A stretch of DNA of 42,228 bases from Phytophthora sp. 'mugwort'. Its lineage: Eukaryota; Oomycota; Peronosporomycetes; Peronosporales; Peronosporaceae. The translations under genes and the position numbers were made by a program. Below are positions 36,528-42,228 of the stretch, piece after piece. How positions within the stretch are numbered: position 1 is the first letter of the stretch; the number at the start of each line of letters is the position of its first letter. Location of the stretch: the NCBI GenBank assembly GCA_033558025.1, contig JAUCEF010000144.1, forward strand, positions 1-42,228. Reading direction: 5' to 3'. Under the pieces are notes generated by a model. It worked only from the letters and a program-made list of their open reading frames with translations, did not search any database and was not told the origin of the DNA.

Positions 36528-36881
36528 ATGTTATTAAATTATTCAAATATTTTTATATTCTTAATATTAAGTTTATTTTTATCAATTTTAATTTTCATTT
36601 TATCTTTTAGTTTAATTAAACAAAAAGATGATTTAGAAAAGTTAACAGCCTATGAATGTGGATTTAATCCTTATGATGATGCTAGAAAAATTTTTGATGT
36701 AAAATTTTATTTAGTAGCTATCCTTTTTATTATTTTTGATTTAGAAGCTGTTTTTATTTTTCCTTGGGTTTTAACTTTAAGTTCAAATTTTTCATGGGGA
36801 TTTTGGACTATGATTGAATTTTTAGTTGAATTAGTTATAGGTTTTATTTATATTTGGTGTAGTGATGCTTTAGAATGGTAA
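36528..36881 (+). CDS. nad3: NADH dehydrogenase subunit 3
   Basis: Complex I subunit (NuoA homologue) near the quinone site. 117 residues from the ATG at 36528; the frame is open upstream only through trnD. Three membrane helices. Conserved loop KLTAYECGFNPYDDARKIFD-type (the cysteine of ECGF is the switch residue in the active/deactive transition) and FDLEAVFIFPW, then the C-terminal GFIYIWCSDALEW. Confidence 0.98.
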   Translation: MLLNYSNIFIFLILSLFLSILIFILSFSLIKQKDDLEKLTAYECGFNPYDDARKIFDVKFYLVAILFIIFDLEAVFIFPWVLTLSSNFSWGFWTMIEFLVELVIGFIYIWCSDALEW

Positions 36882-36960
36882 ATTATTTAAAAATATAAAA
36901 AAATTTATTGTTATTAAATTAAAAAAATTTTTATAAAATTATTTTAACTATATTAATTTT

Positions 36961-36989
36961 AATATAATTTTTTTTAATAAAATTATATT
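36961..36989. other. Stem-loop between nad3 and atp9
   Basis: Perfect 11-bp AT stem 36961-36971 / 36979-36989 with a seven-base loop, in a 238-base spacer without tRNA. Probable mRNA 3'-end or processing structure for nad3, as for the similar hairpins after cox1 and atp1. Confidence 0.4.
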
Positions 36990-37072
36990 TTAATTTAAAA
37001 TTAGTTAAAGTATATAATAATATTATATATAATTTAAAATTTTTTATATAATTAAATATTCTAAAAAAGTTT

Positions 37073-37082
37073 ATTCTTTAAG
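37073..37082 (+). promoter_or_regulatory. ATTCTTTAAG motif upstream of atp9
   Basis: Exact copy of the motif before cox2 and nad5, ending 37 bases before the atp9 ATG. Confidence 0.35.
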
Positions 37083-37095
37083 ATATTTTAAATAA

Positions 37096-37347
<252 letters not shown>

Positions 37348-37371
37348 TTAAAATTAAATCCTGAAAAATAT

Positions 37372-37501
37372 GATAAAAATTAATTTTTATCGTATTTTAT
37401 GTTATATATATACTAATACTGGTTATAGTATTTATTTTAGAAAAAAAATTATTTATTTTTTTAATATATAAATATTTATAATTATAAATATTTATAATTA
37501 T
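37372..37501. repeat. Cluster of palindromes and a 16-bp direct repeat between atp9 and nad9
   Basis: Within the 163-base spacer: a 20-bp perfect palindrome at 37372-37391; a stem-loop AATACT/AGTATT at 37415-37432 with loop GGTTAT; and two tandem copies of a 16-base unit at 37470-37485 and 37486-37501, which together contain a 24-bp perfect palindrome (37470-37493). The array ends nine bases before the nad9 ATG. May act in 3' processing of atp9 or expression of nad9; inference only. Confidence 0.6.
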
Positions 37502-37510
37502 TTTTTATTT

Positions 37511-38077
37511 ATGAAAGTATTAAAAAAATTTAGTCAATATTTATTACAGATTTTACCAATAATAAATTATACTTTATATAAAAATGAATTATGTATAAAT
37601 ATTTCTACAAAAAATTTAATTCCTATTTTATTTTTTTTAAAAAATCATACAAATACTCAATTTAAAGTATTATCAGAAATTTGTGTTATAGATTATATTA
37701 ATAAAAAAAAACGTTTTGAAATAATTTATAATTTATTAAGTATTCGTTTTAATAGTCGTTTAAAAATTAAAATAATAATTAATGAATTACAACCGGTAGA
37801 TTCAATTATAAAAATATATCAATCAGCCAATTGGTGTGAAAGAGAAGTTTGGGATATGTTTGGTATTTTTTTTTTATACCATCCCGATTTAAGACGGATT
37901 TTAACAGATTATGGTTTTGAAGGACATCCTTTACGTAAAGATTTCCCTTTAAGTGGTTTTTTAGAAATTTTTTATAATGAATTAAAAAAACGTGTTGTTT
38001 ATGAACCCATTAATTTATCACAACAATACCGATTATTTGAATTTAATAATCCTTGGAATAATAAAATAAATATGTAA
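37511..38077 (+). CDS. nad9: NADH dehydrogenase subunit 9 (30-kDa subunit)
   Basis: Peripheral-arm subunit of complex I (NuoC homologue). 188 residues. Conserved: SEICVIDYINKKKRFEIIYN, SANWCEREVWDMFGI (about 109-123) and LTDYGFEGHPLRKDFPLSG (about 136-154). Forty-seven bases upstream of cob. Confidence 0.98.
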   Translation: MKVLKKFSQYLLQILPIINYTLYKNELCINISTKNLIPILFFLKNHTNTQFKVLSEICVIDYINKKKRFEIIYNLLSIRFNSRLKIKIIINELQPVDSIIKIYQSANWCEREVWDMFGIFFLYHPDLRRILTDYGFEGHPLRKDFPLSGFLEIFYNELKKRVVYEPINLSQQYRLFEFNNPWNNKINM

Positions 38078-38124
38078 TATTTTATTAATTATTTTTGCTT
38101 TTAGGTAATTTTTCATTTCATATT

Positions 38125-39300
38125 ATGAGATGGAATAAAAAATCATTATTTGCGATTCTTAATAATCATTTAATAGATTATCCTACACCTATTAATTTAA
38201 ATTATTTTTTTGGATTCGGTTCGTTAGCTGGTATTATGTTAGTAATACAAATTTTAACAGGTATTTTTTTAGCAATGCATTATACTCCACATATTGATTT
38301 AGCTTTTAATAGTGTTGAACATATTATGAGAGATGTAAATAATGGTTGGTTAATTAGATATACACATGCAAATGGAGCATCTTTTTTTTTTATTGTTGTA
38401 TATATTCATATTTTTCGTGGTTTATATTATGGTTCTTATATCACACCAAGAGAAGCTATATGGTCTTCTGGTGTAATTATTTTTATTTTAATGATGGCTA
38501 CAGCTTTTATGGGTTATGTTTTACCTTGGGGACAAATGAGTTTTTGGGGTGCAACTGTTATTACTAATTTATTTTCTGCAATACCCTTAATAGGAAAAGA
38601 TATTGTTGATTGGCTTTGGGGCGGATTTGCTGTTGATAATCCAACATTAAATCGTTTTTTTAGTTTACATTTTACATTACCTTTTATAATTGTGGGTGCC
38701 GTATTGATACATTTAATTTTATTACATGAAGTTGGTTCAAATAATCCTTTAGGTATTACATTAAAAAATGAAAATATACCTTTTTATCCATATTTTTATA
38801 CTAAAGATTTATTTGGATTAATGATCTTATTTTTGATTTTCTTTATTTTTATTTTTTTTTATCCTAATACATTAGGTCATCCCGATAATTATATTGAAGC
38901 AAATCCAATGAAAACACCTTTACATATCGTACCAGAATGGTATTTTTTACCGTTTTATGCAATTTTAAGATCTATTCCTAATAAAATTGGCGGTGTTATA
39001 GCTATGTTTGGTTCATTACTTATTTTATTAACAATACCTTTTACAAATTCATCTGAAATTAGAAGTACAGCTTTTAGACCTATATTTAAAATTTGTTATT
39101 GGTTATTAGTTATAGCTTTTTTATTATTAGGTTGGGTTGGACAATGTCCAGTTGAATATCCTTATACTGAAATTGGTATTATAAGTATGATTTATTATTT
39201 TTTTTTTTTTATAATAATTATACCATTTTTAGGTAAATTAGAAACTTATTTAGTACGTTATAATATTAATAAAAAATCTTTAATAAATAAAAATAAATAA
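38125..39300 (+). CDS. cob: Cytochrome b
   Basis: Quinol-oxidising, diheme core of complex III. 391 residues from the ATG at 38125; a non-ATG upstream extension to 38095 is not needed. Heme ligands H81, H95, H182 and H196 have the correct spacing (14 residues in each pair). Qo-site [16 protein letters not shown] is present. Eight membrane helices, then a basic C-terminal tail of about 20 residues. The stop is seven bases before the inner edge of the right inverted repeat. Confidence 0.99.
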   Translation: MRWNKKSLFAILNNHLIDYPTPINLNYFFGFGSLAGIMLVIQILTGIFLAMHYTPHIDLAFNSVEHIMRDVNNGWLIRYTHANGASFFFIVVYIHIFRGLYYGSYITPREAIWSSGVIIFILMMATAFMGYVLPWGQMSFWGATVITNLFSAIPLIGKDIVDWLWGGFAVDNPTLNRFFSLHFTLPFIIVGAVLIHLILLHEVGSNNPLGITLKNENIPFYPYFYTKDLFGLMILFLIFFIFIFFYPNTLGHPDNYIEANPMKTPLHIVPEWYFLPFYAILRSIPNKIGGVIAMFGSLLILLTIPFTNSSEIRSTAFRPIFKICYWLLVIAFLLLGWVGQCPVEYPYTEIGIISMIYYFFFFIIIIPFLGKLETYLVRYNINKKSLINKNK

Positions 39301-39307
39301 TTTAAAT

Positions 39308-40879
39308 TGTATTCATTGTACACGTTGTGTACGTTTTGCTAATGAAATTTGTGGAATTGACGGTTTAGGTACAACAGGTCGTGGTAATAAAACTGAAATT
39401 AATTTTTATTCTTCAAATATTTTTAAATCCGAATTTTCTGGTAATTTAGTAGATTTATGTCCTGTTGGTGCATTAACTTCTAAACCCTATACTTTTAAAG
39501 CACGTTCTTGGGAATTAAAAAAAAAAGAGGGTATTGCTATTTTAGATAGTATTGGTTCAAATATTAAAATTGATATTTTTAATAATGAAATTATACGTAT
39601 TTTACCTAAAACTAATTTTAATATTAATAAAGAATGGATATCAGATAAAACAAGATATTTTTTTGATAGTTTAAAATATCAACGATTAAAATATCCATTA
39701 TTAAAAGATAATCAAAACAATTTTCATAGGATTTCTTGGTTAGATGCTCTAAATATTATTAATAAAAAATTGATAATTACAGATAGTTTTAATGCTAAAA
39801 GTATTATTGGTGATTTAACTGATTTAGAATCTCTTTTTTTATTAAAAAAAAATTTAAATAAATTAGGAATTTCAAATGTAAATTATGAACAATTTTTAAA
39901 AAATCGACAAATTAAGATAAATTCTGATTTAGCTTCAAATTTTTTATTTAATAATACTTTAAAATCTATTGAAGAATCTGATGTTTGTTTAATAATTGGT
40001 AGTGATATTCGTCAAGAAGGTTCTATTTTAAATATTCATTTAATTAATCGTTTAAAAAAAGGAAATTTTAAAATAGCATATATCGGTAATAAAATTAATT
40101 TTACTTATCCAGTAAAACATTTAGGATTAACTTTTAAAACTTTAATAAATATTATTTTAGGAAAACATGTATTTTGTAAACAATTAAAAAAAGCAAAAAA
40201 ACCTTTAATTATTATAGGTAGTAATATTTTAAATCAAAAAAATGGTTTTTTTTTATTATCAAAATTAAAAAATTTATCATTTATTAACCATAATATTAAT
40301 TTCTTTAATTTTCAAACTTCTTTAATTAATTTTTTTGAAATTACTTTTCCAAAATCATTAAATATGTTAAATAATTCAAAATTATATTATTTATTTAATA
40401 CAAATTTACAAAATAAATTAAAAATAACTAAAAATAGTTTTGTTATTTATCAAGGACATCATTTTACTAAAGATGCTCAAAATTCAAATCTAATTTTACC
40501 TGGATTAACTTTTTTAGAAAAAAATGGAATGTATATTAATTTAGAAGGTTTTATTCAAAAAAATGAACAAATTTTAAATGTAAATATAGAACAACGTAAA
40601 GATTCTATAATTTATAGAAATCTTTATAAATTTTTATTAAATAAAAATCAATCTAAATCAGAAGCTTTTTTAAAAATTAAAGATATTTTACCTTATTTAT
40701 TAAAAAAAAAAATAAAAATTATTTATAATTTTAGTTTTAATAAAAAATTTTTAAAAATTAATATTAATTTTTTAGATTCATTAATTAAAAATAATTATTA
40801 TACAAATATATTAGAACAATATTCAAAAATATTGATTAATTCTAATAAAATTTTCAAAAATCAATCAAAATTATTATGA
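39308..40879 (+). pseudogene. nad11: Truncated nad11 copy (codons 146-668)
   Basis: Identical in protein to residues 146-668 of the full gene. It starts exactly with the Cys146 codon and lacks residues 1-145, so the 2Fe-2S cluster and the His/Cys cluster are missing; of the last 4Fe-4S ligands all four codons remain. The frame is open from 39287 but has no ATG until well inside the C-terminal domain; TTG at 39770 is only a formal start. Most likely a non-functional by-product of the inverted repeat, kept intact by gene conversion with the full copy. Confidence 0.88.
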
Positions 40880-41856
40880 TATACACAATTTTAAAATTTT
40901 TAATTTTCATATTACCTTTATTAATTGCTGTGGCTTATTTTACTTTAGTTGAACGTAAAATATTAGCTTCTATTCAAAGAAGAAGAGGACCTAATGTTGT
41001 AGGTACTTTTGGATTATTACAACCATTAGCTGATGGTCTTAAATTATTCGTAAAAGAAACAATTTTACCAAGTAATGCTGATGTAATTTTATTTATATTT
41101 GCACCTATTTTAGCTTTTTTTTTAAGTCTATTAAGTTGGACAATAATACCTTTAGGTTTTGGTATGTTTTTTACTGAATTAAATATTGGTATTTTATATT
41201 TAATAGCAATTTCATCTTTAGGTGTATACGGTGTTATTATAGGTGGTTGGTCAAGTAATTCTAAATATTCGTTTTTAGGGGCTTTAAGATCAACAGCACA
41301 AATGATTTCATATGAATTAACTATTGGGTTTTCAATTCTTTCAGTAATTGTTTGTGCAAAATCTTTAAATTTAATTTCTATTATTTGGGCACAAAAAACG
41401 GTATGGTATTGTTTTCCTCTTTTTCCTATTTTTATAATTTTTTTTATATCTTGTTTAGCAGAAACAAATCGACATCCCTTTGATTTACCTGAAGCTGAAG
41501 CTGAATTAGTTTCAGGTTATAATGTAGAATATTCTGCAATGGGTTTTGCATTATTTTTTTTAGGTGAATATGCTAATATGTTATTAATGAGTAGTTTAAC
41601 TACGATTTTATTTTTAGGTGGTTGGTTAGCACCTTTCCCTTTTAGTATAAATTGTATTAATTTTTTACCCGGATCTTTTTGGTTTAGTATTAAAATTTGT
41701 TTTTTTGTTGTTTTATTTGTAGTTGCTCGAGCTATTTTACCTCGATATCGTTATGACCAATTAATGCGTTTAGGTTGGAAAGTATTTCTACCTTTTTCAT
41801 TATCCTGGTTTTTATATACTGCAAGTATTTTAATAAGTTTTAATTGGTTAATTTAA
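40876..41856 (+). CDS. nad1: NADH dehydrogenase subunit 1 (right copy)
   Basis: Same 326-residue protein as the left copy. The ATG overlaps the stop of the truncated nad11 as ATGA. Downstream of cob with no obvious promoter in between, so this copy may be read from the nad9-cob transcript, which would separate its expression from that of the left copy. Confidence 0.97.
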   Translation: MIYTILKFLIFILPLLIAVAYFTLVERKILASIQRRRGPNVVGTFGLLQPLADGLKLFVKETILPSNADVILFIFAPILAFFLSLLSWTIIPLGFGMFFTELNIGILYLIAISSLGVYGVIIGGWSSNSKYSFLGALRSTAQMISYELTIGFSILSVIVCAKSLNLISIIWAQKTVWYCFPLFPIFIIFFISCLAETNRHPFDLPEAEAELVSGYNVEYSAMGFALFFLGEYANMLLMSSLTTILFLGGWLAPFPFSINCINFLPGSFWFSIKICFFVVLFVVARAILPRYRYDQLMRLGWKVFLPFSLSWFLYTASILISFNWLI

Positions 41857-41858
41857 TT

Positions 41859-42161
41859 ATGAATATTTTAAATCATTTTATTTTTACTTTTTTTTTATTC
41901 TGTCTTGGATTATTTGGTATAATTTTAAATAGACAGAATATTATTATTATTTTAATGTCTATTGAATTATTATTATTATCAATTAATTTAAATTTTATTT
42001 ATTTTGCAGTTTTAATTGATGATATAATAGGACAAGTTTTTTCTTTATTAATTTTAACAGTAGCTGCAGCAGAATCAGCTATTGGATTAGCTATTATGAT
42101 TATTTTCTTTAAATTATATGGAGATATTTCAATTTATAAAATAAATTTATTATCATTATAA
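41859..42161 (+). CDS. nad4L: NADH dehydrogenase subunit 4L (right copy)
   Basis: Same 100-residue protein as the left copy, start ATG two bases after the nad1 stop. Its last codons lie in the first terminal tandem unit; the stop is 67 bases from the end of the window. Confidence 0.95.
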   Translation: MNILNHFIFTFFLFCLGLFGIILNRQNIIIILMSIELLLLSINLNFIYFAVLIDDIIGQVFSLLILTVAAAESAIGLAIMIIFFKLYGDISIYKINLLSL

Positions 42162-42228
42162 TAAATTTATTTTCTTTAAATTATATGGAGATATTTCAAT
42201 TTATAAAATAAATTTATTATCATTATAA
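42101..42228. repeat. Right terminal 67-bp tandem repeat (telomere-like)
   Basis: First unit 42101-42167, second unit 42168-42228, the latter truncated at 61 of 67 bases by the end of the window. The first unit encodes the C-terminal residues of Nad4L (starting at IFFKLYGD) and its TAA stop, so the repeat is gene-derived. A true telomeric array could be longer than the assembled two copies. Confidence 0.85.

Larger units (their letters stand above)
39308..42224. repeat. Right terminal inverted repeat (about 2.9 kb)
   Basis: Inverted copy of 1-2917. It begins 7 bases after the cob stop codon (39298-39300), inside the nad11 reading frame, and runs through nad1 and nad4L to the tip. The right end extends four bases further than the left. 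Confidence 0.95.

Noticed and set aside
39770..40879. Right nad11 fragment as a functional separate nad11b gene
   Set aside because: No ATG, identical to the complete left gene, and its edge is the repeat edge; parsimony favours a pseudogene copy.

Overview
The window reads as a complete or near-complete mitochondrial genome of a protist, most probably a stramenopile (heterokont). It is strongly AT-rich and intron-free as far as I can see. It carries the bacterial-like respiratory set (nad1-7, nad4L, nad9, nad11, cob, cox1-3, atp1/6/8/9), both rRNAs, 25 tRNA genes and a large ribosomal-protein set including rpl31. It also encodes TatC. The stramenopile reading rests on rpl31 plus tatC plus full-length nad11, the S10/spc/alpha-like cluster order, a trnR with anticodon GCG, and the absence of any trnT. 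Genus cannot be read from the sequence. The standard code fits: tryptophan is TGG, the single trnW has anticodon CCA, and nearly all stops are TAA.

Layout. The two ends are inverted copies of one another (1-2917 and 39308-42224). Each copy carries nad4L, nad1 and the 3' part of nad11, and each tip has about two copies of a 67-bp tandem repeat derived from the end of nad4L. This looks like a linear molecule with terminal inverted repeats and telomere-like arrays, although a circle cut inside an inverted repeat is not excluded. nad11 is complete only on the left. The right copy starts exactly at codon Cys146, seven bases after the cob stop, and has no start codon.

From left to right: nad4L-nad1-nad11-two trnL (minus); tatC (plus) facing rpl31; trnC; trnS; rps11-rps13 (minus); then a long plus-strand block rpl2-rps19-rps3-rpl16-trnI(CAU)-orf222(S1-like)-atp8-trnK-trnA-rps14-rps8-rpl6-rps2-rps4-orf250-rnl-five tRNAs-rpl14-rpl5-trnG-orf158-trnG-trnY-control-like region-rns-trnW-cox2-small ORF-cox1-orf137. 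A minus block follows (trnR, nad6, nad5, atp1, trnE, nad4, trnH, rpl10, nad7). The final plus block is nad2-trnF-rps10-four tRNAs-rps12-rps7-cox3-atp6-trnD-nad3-atp9-nad9-cob, running into the right repeat.

The genes supply core subunits of complexes I, III, IV and V and the ribosome that translates them. TatC, possibly with a 32-residue TatA-like protein between cox2 and cox1, suggests a retained twin-arginine translocase. The points most worth a second look are: rps4 apparently split in two at a 24-unit hexapeptide repeat; the gene-derived telomeric repeat; the tatA-like ORF; a compact 77-nt three-way-junction RNA candidate upstream of orf158; a possible frameshift at the end of orf158; and a recurring stem-loop plus ATTCTTTAAG module in tRNA-free intergenic gaps.
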